Positions 53,465 through 63,368 are shown, counted from the stretch's first letter. The stretch: 64,000 nucleotides of DNA from Holzapfeliella floricola DSM 23037 = JCM 16512 (GCF_001436605.1 NZ_AYZL01000020.1:62001-126000), one strand, 5' to 3'. Numbers and translations are program-made. Notes: generated by a model from the letters alone, not told the origin.

Positions 53465-53486
53465 ATGGACTTTAGGAGGAACTCAA

Positions 53487-55334
53487 TTGGATAGAAGAAA
53501 CGACATTCGCAATATTGCGATTATTGCCCACGTTGACCACGGTAAAACAACATTAGTTAATGAATTGTTGAAACAATCAGATACATTGGATGAACACATT
53601 AACTTAGATGATCGTGCGATGGATTCAAACGATATCGAAAAAGAACGTGGAATTACCATTTTATCAAAGAATACAGCTGTTAAATATGGTGATACAACAA
53701 TCAACATTTTAGATACACCTGGACATGCCGACTTCGGTGGAGAAGTAGAACGTATCATGAAAATGGTTGATGGGGTTTTACTTGTTGTGGATGCTTATGA
53801 TGGAACAATGCCACAAACACGTTTTGTTTTGAAGAAAGCGTTAGAACAAAACCTAACACCTATCGTTGTAATCAATAAAATTGACCGTCCTGGTGCTCGT
53901 CCAGCAGAAGTTGTAGACGAAGTACTTGAACTGTTTATCGAACTAGGTGCTAACGAAGATCAACTTGAATTCCCGATTGTTTACACAAGTGCAATTAATG
54001 GAACTTCAAGTACAGATGAAGAATTAGAAACACAAAAAGAAACAATGAACCCTGTCTTTGACACAATCGTTAAAGAAATTCCAGCACCTACTGATAATCA
54101 AAATGAACCACTACAATTCCAAGTGGCTATGCTTGATTACGATGATTATGTTGGACGTATTGGTGTTGGTCGTGTGTTCCGTGGAACCATTAAGATTGGG
54201 GACCAAGTTTCTGTTCTTAAACTAGACGGTTCAACACAAAACTTCCGTGTAACTAAATTATTTGGTTTCTTCGGTCTTAAGAAAATTGAAATCGACTCAG
54301 CTAAGGCTGGAGATTTAATTGCCGTTTCAGGTATGGAAGATATCTATGTTGGTGAAACAGTAACACCTGTTGACCATCAAGATGCATTACCTGTTTTAAG
54401 AATTGATGAACCAACACTTCAAATGAAGTTTGTTGCAAACAATTCACCATTTGCAGGCCGTGAAGGTGAATATGTAACAGCTAGAAAAATTGAAGAACGT
54501 CTTCACAAACAAACAAGAACTGATGTTTCTTTACGTGTAGAACCTACAGATCAACCTAATGCTTGGACTGTTTCAGGTCGTGGAGAACTTCACTTATCTA
54601 TTTTAGTTGAAGAAATGCGTCGTGAAGGTTACGAATTACAACTTTCAAGACCAGAGGTTATCTACAAAGAAGTTGAAGGTGTGATGAGTGAACCATTTGA
54701 ATCAGTTCAAATTGACACACCTGATGAATATGTAGGTTCTATCATTGAAGCGTTATCACAAAGAAAAGCTGATATGAAAAATATGGAACCAATGGGTAAC
54801 GGACAAACTCGTCTTCACTTCTTGGCACCATCTCGTGGATTGATTGGATTCTCAACAGAATTCTTATCAATGACTGGTGGTTATGGAATCATGAACCATA
54901 CTTACGACAGTTACCAACCAGCTATTAAAAACTGGGCACCTGGTCGTCGTGAAGGTGCACTTGTTTCTATCAACCAAGGTCCATCTACAACATATTCTCT
55001 ACAATCTATTGAAGAACGTGGAACGTTGTTTATTGGCGCAGGTGTTGAAATTTATGAAGGTATGATTGTTGGTAAAAGTAGTCGTGATCGCGATATTTCA
55101 GTTAATGCAACTAAAGGTAAAAAATTAACAAACACTCGTGCTTCAGGTAAAGACCACTCTTCAAGTATTAAAACACCTAAAGAATTGACTCTTGAACAAT
55201 CAATTGAGTTCTTGAATGATGATGAATACTGTGAAGTAACACCACAAAGCATTCGTTTACGTAAGAAAATTTTAAATACTAACGAACGTGAAAAATCTTC
55301 AAAACAAAAAAAACTAGCTTCTAAAAAAGGATAG
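53487..55334 (+). CDS. typA: Translational GTPase TypA/BipA
   Basis: 615 residues; ribosome-associated GTPase important at low temperature and under stress. G1 AHVDHGKT at residues 14-21, [27 protein letters not shown], then EF-G-like domains and the TypA C-terminal domain with [11 protein letters not shown]. The start is TTG 53487, eight bases after TAGGAGGA. Preceded by a promoter and a terminator-like leader, followed by its own terminator. Confidence 0.96.
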   Translation: MDRRNDIRNIAIIAHVDHGKTTLVNELLKQSDTLDEHINLDDRAMDSNDIEKERGITILSKNTAVKYGDTTINILDTPGHADFGGEVERIMKMVDGVLLVVDAYDGTMPQTRFVLKKALEQNLTPIVVINKIDRPGARPAEVVDEVLELFIELGANEDQLEFPIVYTSAINGTSSTDEELETQKETMNPVFDTIVKEIPAPTDNQNEPLQFQVAMLDYDDYVGRIGVGRVFRGTIKIGDQVSVLKLDGSTQNFRVTKLFGFFGLKKIEIDSAKAGDLIAVSGMEDIYVGETVTPVDHQDALPVLRIDEPTLQMKFVANNSPFAGREGEYVTARKIEERLHKQTRTDVSLRVEPTDQPNAWTVSGRGELHLSILVEEMRREGYELQLSRPEVIYKEVEGVMSEPFESVQIDTPDEYVGSIIEALSQRKADMKNMEPMGNGQTRLHFLAPSRGLIGFSTEFLSMTGGYGIMNHTYDSYQPAIKNWAPGRREGALVSINQGPSTTYSLQSIEERGTLFIGAGVEIYEGMIVGKSSRDRDISVNATKGKKLTNTRASGKDHSSSIKTPKELTLEQSIEFLNDDEYCEVTPQSIRLRKKILNTNEREKSSKQKKLASKKG

Positions 55335-55346
55335 TTTTAGTTTTAA

Positions 55347-55382
55347 AGAGCCTTAGGGATGATTTGTCCTTAAGGCTTTTTT
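55347..55382 (+). terminator. Terminator after typA
   Basis: GCCTTAGGGA paired with TCCTTAAGGC (ten pairs, one G-U), seven-base loop, then six T. Confidence 0.9.
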
Positions 55383-55389
55383 GTATCCG

Positions 55390-55398
55390 TGATATAAT
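55390..55398 (+). promoter_or_regulatory. ftsW promoter, extended -10
   Basis: TG, one base, TATAAT at 55390-55398, directly after the typA terminator. The -35 region overlaps the terminator stem and is poor. Confidence 0.6.
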
Positions 55399-55430
55399 GA
55401 AAAAAGCTTAATGACTAGGAGCGTGTACTT

Positions 55431-56615
55431 GTGAAGAAAAAGTTAAATAATTTGGATTACAGTATCTTAATTCCATTTCTAATCCTTTTAGGTATTGGGA
55501 TGGTAATGATTTACTCATCCAGCTCATACATATTGTTAGTGAATAATTTATCACCATTTGCTTATTTGACTAAACAATTAATGTGGGTTGTTGTATCGCT
55601 AGTGTTAGGATTTATTTCATTTCGAGTCAAATTATCTACGTTAAAAAATCCAAAGATTATCATATTATCTTTGGGCATATCATGGATTTTAATGCTATTT
55701 TTGGCAGGCATTAAGTTTTTGGCTCCCAAAAGTATTGTTAGATTATTTGAAGTAAATGGTGCAGTAGGGTGGATTCCATTGGGCCCGTTTACTATTCAAC
55801 CAGTAGAAATCGCAAAGTTTGCGTTGATATTATATTTGGCTTATATTTTTAATAAGCGGACAAATCGTCTAACTAAAAAAGTAATTCGAAATGAGCTTTT
55901 TGGTCCAATTGTTATTGCAACCAGCTTTTTTGTTTTGGCTCTAGTTCAACCTGATATGGGTGGTGCAGCAATTTTAGCTGTTATTTCACTCAGCTTGTTT
56001 ACTGTTTCCGGTATTTCTGCTAAACGAATGTTCAGTATTAATGTCGGACTAATTTTATTTTTAATCATGTCTGTTGCCTTATTAGTTAAATGGAATCCAG
56101 ACTTTCTTCAAGGTTCATATGCTTACATGCGAATTTTGGCTTTTTTGCATCCATTCCAATTAAAAGCAACTCAGGGTGCACAACTCGTTAATTCCTATTA
56201 TGCTATATACAATGGTGGATTTTTTGGTGTTGGACTAGGTAATAGTATCCAAAAAAGGGGCGCTTTACCGGAACCTTATACAGACTTTATCATGTCAGTG
56301 ATTACTGAAGAACTTGGTTTAATTGGTGCTTTAGTTGTCCTAGGTTTGTTGTTTTATCTTATTTGGCGACTAATGCACACAGGGTTGCATGCATCAGATA
56401 AGTTTAACTCATTAATATGTTATGGTTTTGCCACAACGATTTTAATCCAAACAATATTTAACATTGGTGCAGTTGTTGGGTTGTTACCTATCACGGGTGT
56501 AACATTGCCGTTTATTAGTTATGGTGGATCATCGCTGGCCATTTTAACAGTAGGAATTGGACTTTGTTTGAACATAAGTAGTTATGAAAAAAGCTTAAAG
56601 GAGAAAAAAAGATAA
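55431..56615 (+). CDS. ftsW: SEDS glycosyltransferase FtsW
   Basis: 394-residue polytopic SEDS protein that polymerises septal glycan with PBP2x. Motifs: GMVMIYSSSSY at the N terminus, LVQPDMGGAAILAV near 165, LPEPYTDFIMSVITEELG near 280 and LPITGVTLPFISYGGSS near 345. The last two favour FtsW over RodA, as does its place between typA and ylbG. The start is GTG 55431 with TAGGAGCG upstream. Confidence 0.93.
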   Translation: MKKKLNNLDYSILIPFLILLGIGMVMIYSSSSYILLVNNLSPFAYLTKQLMWVVVSLVLGFISFRVKLSTLKNPKIIILSLGISWILMLFLAGIKFLAPKSIVRLFEVNGAVGWIPLGPFTIQPVEIAKFALILYLAYIFNKRTNRLTKKVIRNELFGPIVIATSFFVLALVQPDMGGAAILAVISLSLFTVSGISAKRMFSINVGLILFLIMSVALLVKWNPDFLQGSYAYMRILAFLHPFQLKATQGAQLVNSYYAIYNGGFFGVGLGNSIQKRGALPEPYTDFIMSVITEELGLIGALVVLGLLFYLIWRLMHTGLHASDKFNSLICYGFATTILIQTIFNIGAVVGLLPITGVTLPFISYGGSSLAILTVGIGLCLNISSYEKSLKEKKR

Positions 56616-56616
56616 A

Positions 56617-56922
56617 GTGACAACACAGCTAACTTCAAGAAAAAAATTGATTATCTGGCTTAAACAAGTTAAAGATATTAAAAAATTAAAACGTTATGGC
56701 TTTATTACGTACGTATCAAAAACATTTCGCTATGTTTGCTTGTATGTTGATGCTAAAAATCATCACAAGTTAATGAATCACTTATCGCAAAAAAGTTTCA
56801 TTGTTAAAGTCAAGCAGTCAAAAATTGAAGAACTTGATTTAGATTTTGAAAATCAAAAAAATCTAATGGAATCTTTAAGAGTTGAAGCAAAAGATTATAA
56901 TCAAACTCACGAAATGAGGTAA
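56617..56922 (+). CDS. ylbG: YlbG family protein (DUF2129)
   Basis: 101 residues, basic. RKKLIIWLKQVKDIKKLKRYG, cited for its conserved Lys-Lys-Leu and Arg-Tyr-Gly, and YVSKTFRYVCLYVD are as in YlbG/DUF2129, function unknown, always next to rsmD in lactobacilli. The start is GTG 56617 with AAAGGAGAAAA upstream inside the ftsW 3' end. Confidence 0.85.
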   Translation: MTTQLTSRKKLIIWLKQVKDIKKLKRYGFITYVSKTFRYVCLYVDAKNHHKLMNHLSQKSFIVKVKQSKIEELDLDFENQKNLMESLRVEAKDYNQTHEMR

Positions 56923-56926
56923 TAAA

Positions 56927-57490
56927 ATGCGAGTTATCGGTGGAGAATACGCCAAAAGAACCTTAAAAACATTGTCTAGTCAATTGACAAGACCTACTAG
57001 TGATAAGGTTAAAGAATCACTATTTAATTCATTAGGCCAATATTTTGATGGCGGTAGAGCACTAGATTTATACGGTGGTAGTGGAGCGTTAGCAATTGAA
57101 TCTGTATCTCGTGGTATGGATAAAGCAATCATTGTTGATAAAGCTTATCAAGCAATAAAAATCATCAAAGAAAATGTTGCCATGACTAAAGAAGAATCGA
57201 AATTTGAAGTTTTAAAAATGCCTGATGAAGCAGCACTTAAAAAGTTGGCAACAGATGGTTATTATTTTGACTATGTTTTTTTAGACCCACCCTATGCTAA
57301 ACAACGGATTGCTAATGTTATGGCAGAATTAGTTGAACTTAACTTACTAGCTGAAGATGCGATTATTGTAGCTGAAACCGACAAAGATACAGAAATTGGT
57401 GTGGGAAATAGCTACTGTTTGATTAAAGAAAAGAAATATGGTCAAACAATGATTCGTATTTTTCGATACGAGGGAGTAACTGAATCATGA
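56927..57490 (+). CDS. rsmD: 16S rRNA guanine-N2 methyltransferase RsmD
   Basis: 187 residues; methylates G966 of 16S rRNA. MRVIGGEYAKRTLKT start, RPTSDKVKESLFNSL, the cofactor motif LDLYGGSGALAIE near residue 46 and the catalytic VFLDPPYAK near 120. The stop overlaps coaD by four bases (ATGA). Confidence 0.94.
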   Translation: MRVIGGEYAKRTLKTLSSQLTRPTSDKVKESLFNSLGQYFDGGRALDLYGGSGALAIESVSRGMDKAIIVDKAYQAIKIIKENVAMTKEESKFEVLKMPDEAALKKLATDGYYFDYVFLDPPYAKQRIANVMAELVELNLLAEDAIIVAETDKDTEIGVGNSYCLIKEKKYGQTMIRIFRYEGVTES

Positions 57491-57969
57491 CAAAAGCCAT
57501 CTTTCCAGGTAGTTTTGACCCCATTACAAATGGACATGTTGATTTAGTTAAGCGTGCTGCTAAATTGTTTGATGAAATTGTCGTAGCAGTCATGACTAAT
57601 ACGAAAAAAAATTATCTATTATCTCAAGATGAGCGAAAGCAAGTCGTTGAGTCCGTTTTCTTAGATATTGAAAATGTCACAGTGGTAAGTGACTTTTCAG
57701 ATTTAACAGTCAATGTTGCTAAAAAAAATGGTGCTACACACATTGTCAGAGGTTTGAGAAATGGGAGTGATTTTGACTACGAAAAAGCGATTAGTCAAAT
57801 GAATGCTCACCAAAACAATGCAATTGAGACTGTATTTTTAGTAACTAATTCAAAGTACGAATTTGTATCTTCTAGCATGATTAAAGAAGTTGCAGGGTTT
57901 GGAGGCGATATTCTTGACTTTGTGCCAGATGTTGTTAGTCAAATGTTAATGAGTAAACTGGAGGAATAA
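57487..57969 (+). CDS. coaD: Phosphopantetheine adenylyltransferase
   Basis: 160 residues; makes dephospho-CoA from phosphopantetheine and ATP. HxGH-like PGSFDPITNGHVDLV at the N terminus, VRGLRNGSDFDYE near 90 and the ISSTxxK-type FVSSSMIKE near 127. Overlaps rsmD, the conserved pair. Confidence 0.96.
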   Translation: MTKAIFPGSFDPITNGHVDLVKRAAKLFDEIVVAVMTNTKKNYLLSQDERKQVVESVFLDIENVTVVSDFSDLTVNVAKKNGATHIVRGLRNGSDFDYEKAISQMNAHQNNAIETVFLVTNSKYEFVSSSMIKEVAGFGGDILDFVPDVVSQMLMSKLEE

Positions 57970-57972
57970 TAT

Positions 57973-58980
57973 ATGAGACGAAGATGGACGGTTATAATCG
58001 CGCTGTTAATCATTGCACTAGGTGTCTTTTTAAATTATCCAACTTCGTACTATCTTGAAGTACCTGGTTCAGCAGAAGATGTGGCTAAGTTCGTAAAAGT
58101 TGATAATAAGACCGTTAAGAACAATCAGTTTTATCTCACAACTGTTGGTATAAAAAAGGCTACAAATTTAAGCTTATTTTTAAGCCGGTTTCAATCGCAT
58201 GTAACAGCAGTTTCTAGTGAGGAATTGACAGGCGGCGTGAGTGATGAACAGTATTTAAAGGTTCAGCAATTTTTTATGCAAAACTCACAAAATGCAGCTA
58301 TTGTTAATGCCTACAAAAAGACAAACACGTCCTATGATCAAAAATACTTAGGGGTTAACGTTTTACAGGTAGATGAAAGATCTCACTTTGTTCAATCATT
58401 GAAATCTGGAGATGTTATAACAGGTATCGACGGTCGTCACTTTGGTCAAACTAGTGATTTGATTCAGTACGTCTCCAGCTTGGATGAAAATCAACAAATT
58501 AAGCTAGAAGTTAAAAGATCAGATAAAACGATTGAGTTGTCTGGTAAAACGATGAAATTACAAGCTACAGGTAAAGTTGGTATTGGCGTGTCGTTAGTAG
58601 ATGAGACCCAGTTAATAACCGATCCTAAAGCAAAAATTGACGCTGGTTCTATTGGTGGCCCCAGTGCCGGCTTAATGTTTTCATTAGGTGTTTACCAGCA
58701 GCTAACTCAAGAAGACCTAACACATGGTCGAAAAATAGCCGGAACAGGGACAATCGATACTGATGGCAATGTTGGTGCCATTGGTGGGATTGATAAGAAG
58801 GTTGTTGCGGCTTCTGATGCGGGTGCACAAGTTTTCTTTGCACCTGAAGCAACGGGCGAAAATGATATGACTAATTATGAGTTAGCTAAAAAAACAGCTG
58901 AAGAAATGAATTTATCCATGAAAATAGTGCCTGTCAAAACATTTGACGATGCGCTTAATTATTTAAAAAGCACAGTGTAA
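57973..58980 (+). CDS. PDZ domain Lon-like serine protease (SepM/YlbL type)
   Basis: 335 residues. N-terminal membrane helix (about 7-22), PDZ region (YLGVNVLQVDERSHFVQSLKSGDVI, around 125-185) and C-terminal Lon-type protease domain with Ser231 in GGPSAG and Lys276 in GGIDKK. It acts outside the membrane; the SepM homologue of Streptococcus mutans trims a competence peptide. Next to competence genes comEA and comEC, but in many Firmicutes without peptide signalling as well, so the substrate is unknown. Confidence 0.9.
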   Translation: MRRRWTVIIALLIIALGVFLNYPTSYYLEVPGSAEDVAKFVKVDNKTVKNNQFYLTTVGIKKATNLSLFLSRFQSHVTAVSSEELTGGVSDEQYLKVQQFFMQNSQNAAIVNAYKKTNTSYDQKYLGVNVLQVDERSHFVQSLKSGDVITGIDGRHFGQTSDLIQYVSSLDENQQIKLEVKRSDKTIELSGKTMKLQATGKVGIGVSLVDETQLITDPKAKIDAGSIGGPSAGLMFSLGVYQQLTQEDLTHGRKIAGTGTIDTDGNVGAIGGIDKKVVAASDAGAQVFFAPEATGENDMTNYELAKKTAEEMNLSMKIVPVKTFDDALNYLKSTV

Positions 58981-59000
58981 ATGAACACTGTGTTTTTTTT
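58971..59000 (+). terminator. Terminator overlapping the stop codon of the Lon-like protease gene
   Basis: CACAGTGT (58971-58978) pairs with ACACTGTG (58985-58992), then eight T. The 5' arm lies within the last coding codons. It separates the coaD group from comEA. Confidence 0.9.
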
Positions 59001-59034
59001 CGTAATTAATAAAAAATGAAAAGAGATAAATATC

Positions 59035-59673
59035 ATGGAACAATTCAAAAAGCATCAAACCAAATTAATTATTGCAGCTATAGTAGTTATTTTTTTAGTA
59101 GGGTTATTGATTTACAGTATGAAATTTAAGACTAGTAAACAGTCATTTGAATCTGAAACTAGCGGATTTATCCGAATTAATAATTTGGAAAAAAGCGATA
59201 ATATGAATGAAGAATCTCACGAAAGCCAGCCCGAAACAATCAAAGTTGATATTAGTGGTGAGGTGAAAATGCCAGGTGTTTATGAATTGAGTCGAGATTC
59301 ACGCATCCATGATTTAATAAAGCTGGCAGGCGGTGTGACAGAGTCGGCTAATCTTAATGCGACTAACCAATCACGCGCACTTAAAGATCAAGATAAAATC
59401 ATTATTAAAAGTATGATGAGTGCCAGTTCTGAATCTTCAGAGACAGATGATAATAAAACACAAGATAGCACAAAAGAATCTGGGGAAATTGATTTGAACA
59501 CAGCCAGTGAATCTGAACTACAGGGTATTACAGGGATTGGTCAAAAGAAAGCACAACGTATTATTGACTATCGTAAGAAGCACGGCAACTTTTCATCGAT
59601 TGACGATTTAAAAAATGTAACTGGAATTGGTGATAAGTTTATCGAAAGCATTCGCGCGGATGTTAAAGTTTAA
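59035..59673 (+). CDS. comEA: Competence DNA-binding protein ComEA
   Basis: 212 residues: N-terminal membrane helix (about 11-29), low-complexity linker, an SLBB domain (VDISGEVKMPGVYEL to LKDQDKIII, about 72-125) and a C-terminal double helix-hairpin-helix (IDLNTASESELQGITGIGQKKA) that binds double-stranded DNA. Receptor for incoming DNA in natural transformation. Weak ribosome site (AAGAGA). comEB, found between comEA and comEC in Bacillus and many relatives, is absent. Confidence 0.92.
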   Translation: MEQFKKHQTKLIIAAIVVIFLVGLLIYSMKFKTSKQSFESETSGFIRINNLEKSDNMNEESHESQPETIKVDISGEVKMPGVYELSRDSRIHDLIKLAGGVTESANLNATNQSRALKDQDKIIIKSMMSASSESSETDDNKTQDSTKESGEIDLNTASESELQGITGIGQKKAQRIIDYRKKHGNFSSIDDLKNVTGIGDKFIESIRADVKV

Positions 59674-61915
59674 GCTGTTACCAGGTGACATTTTTATACT
59701 CGCATTTATGTTGTTAACACTGGTTTTTGCTTTATCTAGTTATCATTATTTGAGTATTAGCTTATTTTTAATGAGCTTGTTGTGGTGGCTAAAAAAGGCA
59801 CTAAAACAAAGTTTAATTTATCTAGCTATATTAGCAGTAGTATTAGCTAGTTATGTCTTATTATATAGTCATCAAATAACTTATCAATTACCTAATAATA
59901 CAAAGATAGTTGAACTTTACTTAGATGAAGTGACTTTTAATCAAGAAGCTGATAGCTTTTTTGGTGAAGGAAAACTAGATTCTCAAAAGGTTCTGATTAG
60001 TGGGAACAAGATTGAACAGCTTAAAAATCAAAAGATAGCGTTTAAAAAATTGTTCATTAGGTCTGCGGAGCTCAAACCATTGACTAAGGCAACTAATATC
60101 GCTGAATTTGACAGTCAGAATTACTATCAAAGTTCAAGCATTCACTATCAGTTGAGTATTAAAGACTATCGGGTTGTATCACCCGATACACTTATACTGT
60201 TTAATCCTATCAGTTTGATTCATCAAGTACGTTTTGAACTCAAAAAGTTCTACCAGCAATTACCCGAGCCATTGAATATGTTAGGCTTTCAGTTAATACT
60301 AGGTGAAAAATTCAAGGAATTATCATATGATGAGACCTTCAAAAAATTGGGGATTATTCATATTATTTCAATATCTGGACTGCATGTTCAAGTTATCGCT
60401 AAATTAATTGAGAAGTTATTATATTTGCTACGGATACGGCGAAAGCAGACCAAAATAATAACTGGACTAGCTTTGATTATTTTTATCTTTATTGGTAATG
60501 AACAAGTCGGATTGGTGCGCGCCGTCGTTAGTTATTGGGTAGCTTTGATCTTGGCTAATGTTTTTAAAGTGAAATTGAATCCACTAGATCAACTAGGACT
60601 AGGGTTTATTTGTCATTCATTAATTGATCCTTTGATGATTACCACAATAGGTGGGCAGTTGAGTTACTTCTTAGTACTTATTTTGATTTTGACGCAAAAT
60701 ATGTCTTATTCGAAGCAAGCTGTCTATCTTAATCTAACTAGCTTACCACTCTTGCTTTACTATTTTTATAGTTATAATATCTTCACGAGTTTATACAATT
60801 TTATGGCGATTCCTTTATTTGATTATATTATTTTGCCGATTGTCTTACTCAGCTTTTTGTATCCGCTAGTACCACTAGTTTTTGACGGTATAGCTTGTTT
60901 GCTAATCAAGTTATTTGATGTTTTGAGTTATGTGGGGCAGTTAGATTATGGCATGGTTAATTTTGGTAAACCAGAATTTGTAATTATGATGTTACTTATT
61001 GGATTAACGATTGCAAGTTTTACCTTTGAAAGGATGAAGTTAGGATTGGTTATGACAATGGTGGTTATGTATAGCATGGCTTATATTCTTATCCACTTTC
61101 CTTTTTATGGACAAGTAACATTTGTCGATGTTGGACAGGGAGACAGCATTGTTTTGACAACGCCAATTAAACGGAGAGTGGTAATGATAGATACTGGTGG
61201 CCGGTTAAGCTTTGGGAAAACGACTAATACTAAATCCATTGTAGAAAAAATAACAGTACCGTATTTAAACGCTCAAGGTATTTCAAAAATTGATGCTCTA
61301 TTTTTGTCTCATCAAGACGATGATCATATTGGCGATTTGGAGCCCTTACTAAGGTCGATAAAAGTTACAACAGTCTATTATGGAGTAGGGATGCACCGAG
61401 TAACTAAGTTTAAAAGCATCATGCAACGTTATTCTGAAACAACAACCTTTCAAGCACTGAAAGCAGGGGACAGACGTGAGTATGGGGCACTTGATTTTAG
61501 TGTTTTATATCCTGAAAATCCTGGAATGGGCGAAAATAAAGATTCATTGGCTTTGTTAGTACGAGTTCAAGATAAAAAATGGTTATTTACAGGAGATTTG
61601 GAAAAAGATCAGGAACTGGCAATTTTAAAGAAATATAAAAATTTAAAGGTTGATTATTTAAAATTAGGGCATCACGGAAGTCGAACTTCAAGCTCATTTG
61701 AATTTTTGAAACAGCTTAATCCAGGCTATGCTTTTATTTCAGCTGGAAAAAATAATCGCTATCATCATCCACATCAAGAGACAATTAGTGCGCTAAGCAA
61801 TCTTAAAATCAAATATGACGGTACCCATCAATATGGTATGATTAACGTATATTTCAACAAATTTGGTCAGTGGGAGAAGCGACGCTACCAAACAAATGAG
61901 GAGGATTATGGTTGA
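59660..61915 (+). CDS. comEC: Competence channel protein ComEC
   Basis: About 751 residues, full length. N-terminal hydrophobic segments and OB-like region, a central Competence domain (IHIISISGLHVQVIAKL, then NEQVGLVRAVVSYW), and a C-terminal metallo-beta-lactamase domain with VDVGQGDS, LSHQDDDHIGD and LGHHGSRTSS. It forms the channel that moves single-stranded DNA across the membrane. ATG 59660 (MLKFKLLPGD) is preferred and overlaps comEA by 14 bases; the frame is open to 59627. Confidence 0.92.
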   Translation: MLKFKLLPGDIFILAFMLLTLVFALSSYHYLSISLFLMSLLWWLKKALKQSLIYLAILAVVLASYVLLYSHQITYQLPNNTKIVELYLDEVTFNQEADSFFGEGKLDSQKVLISGNKIEQLKNQKIAFKKLFIRSAELKPLTKATNIAEFDSQNYYQSSSIHYQLSIKDYRVVSPDTLILFNPISLIHQVRFELKKFYQQLPEPLNMLGFQLILGEKFKELSYDETFKKLGIIHIISISGLHVQVIAKLIEKLLYLLRIRRKQTKIITGLALIIFIFIGNEQVGLVRAVVSYWVALILANVFKVKLNPLDQLGLGFICHSLIDPLMITTIGGQLSYFLVLILILTQNMSYSKQAVYLNLTSLPLLLYYFYSYNIFTSLYNFMAIPLFDYIILPIVLLSFLYPLVPLVFDGIACLLIKLFDVLSYVGQLDYGMVNFGKPEFVIMMLLIGLTIASFTFERMKLGLVMTMVVMYSMAYILIHFPFYGQVTFVDVGQGDSIVLTTPIKRRVVMIDTGGRLSFGKTTNTKSIVEKITVPYLNAQGISKIDALFLSHQDDDHIGDLEPLLRSIKVTTVYYGVGMHRVTKFKSIMQRYSETTTFQALKAGDRREYGALDFSVLYPENPGMGENKDSLALLVRVQDKKWLFTGDLEKDQELAILKKYKNLKVDYLKLGHHGSRTSSSFEFLKQLNPGYAFISAGKNNRYHHPHQETISALSNLKIKYDGTHQYGMINVYFNKFGQWEKRRYQTNEEDYG

Positions 61916-62913
61916 CACTTAGTCAATTTTTAGATATAAAAAATAACAAAAGTACTTTAGGTGCACTGGTTAATACATCAACGGATTTACTAAATGATTA
62001 TTTAATTCAACAACTAGTTAAAAAATATCAAAAACAACATGGAGATGTTGACATTGTTCGATTTGATTTAGCCAAGCAAGGCTATCAGGGACTTGTCCAT
62101 GAACTTACGCAATCATCTTTGTTTTCAACCCAAAAAATCCTGATTATTTCTGAACTTGAGAATTTAACTGCAAAAGCGCCTGCAGTTAAAAATAAAAAAG
62201 TATTAGATCAACTAATTAAGGTGATTGAGTCTCAAGATATTAGCGACAGTTATTTAATATTTGATTTTAATTATCCTAAATTAGATGAACGAAAAAAGAT
62301 AACAAAAGTCTTGAAAAATCATCTGATGGTAATAAAAGATAGATTATCTTATCGTAACTTGAATGCGTTTGCACAGCGACTAATTGAAAAAGATGGTTAT
62401 AAAATTGAGTCTCAAGTAACCAATTTATTGGTTAAGCGTGCGGATTTTAATGTAACAGCCTTAATGAACGCAATAGAAAAGCTCAAAATTGCAGCGTTGG
62501 ATACGATGATTATTTCACAAAAATTAGTTATTGATAATGTTGAGCAAAATTTATCGGATAATATTTTTGATATTTTGAGTCTAGCATTAAAAAAAGACTA
62601 TCAGCAGGCTATTCAATTACTAAAAGAGCAAATTAATCAGGGTGTTAACGAAGTTCAGCTGGTCGCTGCTATGACATCTCAACTTCGATTTTTGCTGCAG
62701 GTTAAACTGCTACAAGAGCAAAATGAATCGATAAAACAAATTGAACAAATTTTAAAGGCACATCCTTACCGTATAAAGTTGGCTAGTCAAACTCAAATTA
62801 GTAGCTCACATCTTGTGTATTTGATTAATCAATTAATAGAAATAGAGTATCAAATCAAATCAGGTTATCAGTATCAGGATGATTTTTTACAATTATTCTT
62901 GTTAAAATGCTAA
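61912..62913 (+). CDS. holA: DNA polymerase III subunit delta
   Basis: 333 residues; clamp-loader subunit that opens the sliding clamp. N-terminal DnaK-type AAA fold with VRFDLAKQGYQGLVHELTQSSLFSTQKI, key parts Leu-Phe-Ser and Lys-Ile, and C-terminal NIFDILSLALKKDYQQAIQLL. The start is TTG 61912, seven bases after GAGGAGG and overlapping the comEC stop by four bases. It lies between comEC and rpsT, the usual place. Confidence 0.93.
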   Translation: MTLSQFLDIKNNKSTLGALVNTSTDLLNDYLIQQLVKKYQKQHGDVDIVRFDLAKQGYQGLVHELTQSSLFSTQKILIISELENLTAKAPAVKNKKVLDQLIKVIESQDISDSYLIFDFNYPKLDERKKITKVLKNHLMVIKDRLSYRNLNAFAQRLIEKDGYKIESQVTNLLVKRADFNVTALMNAIEKLKIAALDTMIISQKLVIDNVEQNLSDNIFDILSLALKKDYQQAIQLLKEQINQGVNEVQLVAAMTSQLRFLLQVKLLQEQNESIKQIEQILKAHPYRIKLASQTQISSSHLVYLINQLIEIEYQIKSGYQYQDDFLQLFLLKC

Positions 62914-62949
62914 AAAAAGAAGCTCTCTTGTAAAAGAGGGCTTCTTTTT
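62914..62949. terminator. Bidirectional terminator between holA and rpsT
   Basis: AAAAAAGAAGCTCTCTT pairs with AAGAGGGCTTCTTTTT around a four-base loop, with A- and T-runs on either side. Confidence 0.9.
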
Positions 62950-62987
62950 AGTCTTTAATATTAAAAACTAAAATAAGTTAAATTATC

Positions 62988-63245
62988 TTAGTTAGCAGCA
63001 TTTAGTTTTGCAAGACGAGACTTATCACGGTTAGCTTTGTTCTTGTGAACTAAACCTTTTGATGAAGCCATGTCAATTGCGCGTAAAGCTTGGTTAAATA
63101 ATTCAACAGTATTGTCAGCGTTGTTAGCTTTAGCTACTTTGAATTTTTTGATAGCTGTACGTAAACGGCTCATTTGAGTAGCGTTACGATCGTTAGCAGC
63201 TTCCATAGTTTTCACACGTTTGATAGCAGATTTGATTTGTGGCAT
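62988..63245 (-). CDS. rpsT: Small ribosomal subunit protein bS20
   Basis: 85 residues, basic and helical. [14 protein letters not shown] start, [26 protein letters not shown] end, as in other bS20. ATG at 63245 with GGAGGTGA upstream; an open extension to 63329 has no family similarity. Monocistronic, with its own promoter. Confidence 0.96.
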   Translation of the reverse strand: MPQIKSAIKRVKTMEAANDRNATQMSRLRTAIKKFKVAKANNADNTVELFNQALRAIDMASSKGLVHKNKANRDKSRLAKLNAAN

Positions 63246-63270
63246 ATTTGTCACCTCCAATTTATAACAA

Positions 63271-63290
63271 GAGTTTTCAAAAGAAAACTC
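63271..63290 (-). promoter_or_regulatory. Hairpin in the rpsT leader
   Basis: GAGTTTTC (63271-63278), AAAA, GAAAACTC (63283-63290): eight perfect pairs, in the leader between the promoter and the ribosome site. No T-run. Role unknown; it may serve mRNA stability or autoregulation. Confidence 0.5.
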
Positions 63291-63300
63291 AGCGACTTCA

Positions 63301-63329
63301 ATTATAATGAAATTGTTGAAATTTTGCAA
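63301..63329 (-). promoter_or_regulatory. rpsT promoter
   Basis: On the minus strand TTGCAA (63324-63329), exactly 17 bases, TATAAT (63301-63306). Confidence 0.85.
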
Positions 63330-63339
63330 GATAGTAATA

Positions 63340-63368
63340 TTGCTTTTTTTTATGATTTAATGTATCAT
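63340..63368 (+). promoter_or_regulatory. rpsO promoter
   Basis: TTGCTT (63340-63345), 17 bases, TATCAT (63363-63368). It lies back to back with the rpsT promoter. Confidence 0.6.

Noticed and set aside
63246-63329. N-terminal extension of rpsT
   Set aside because: It spans the promoter -10 and leader hairpin, so it cannot be translated from the predicted transcript.
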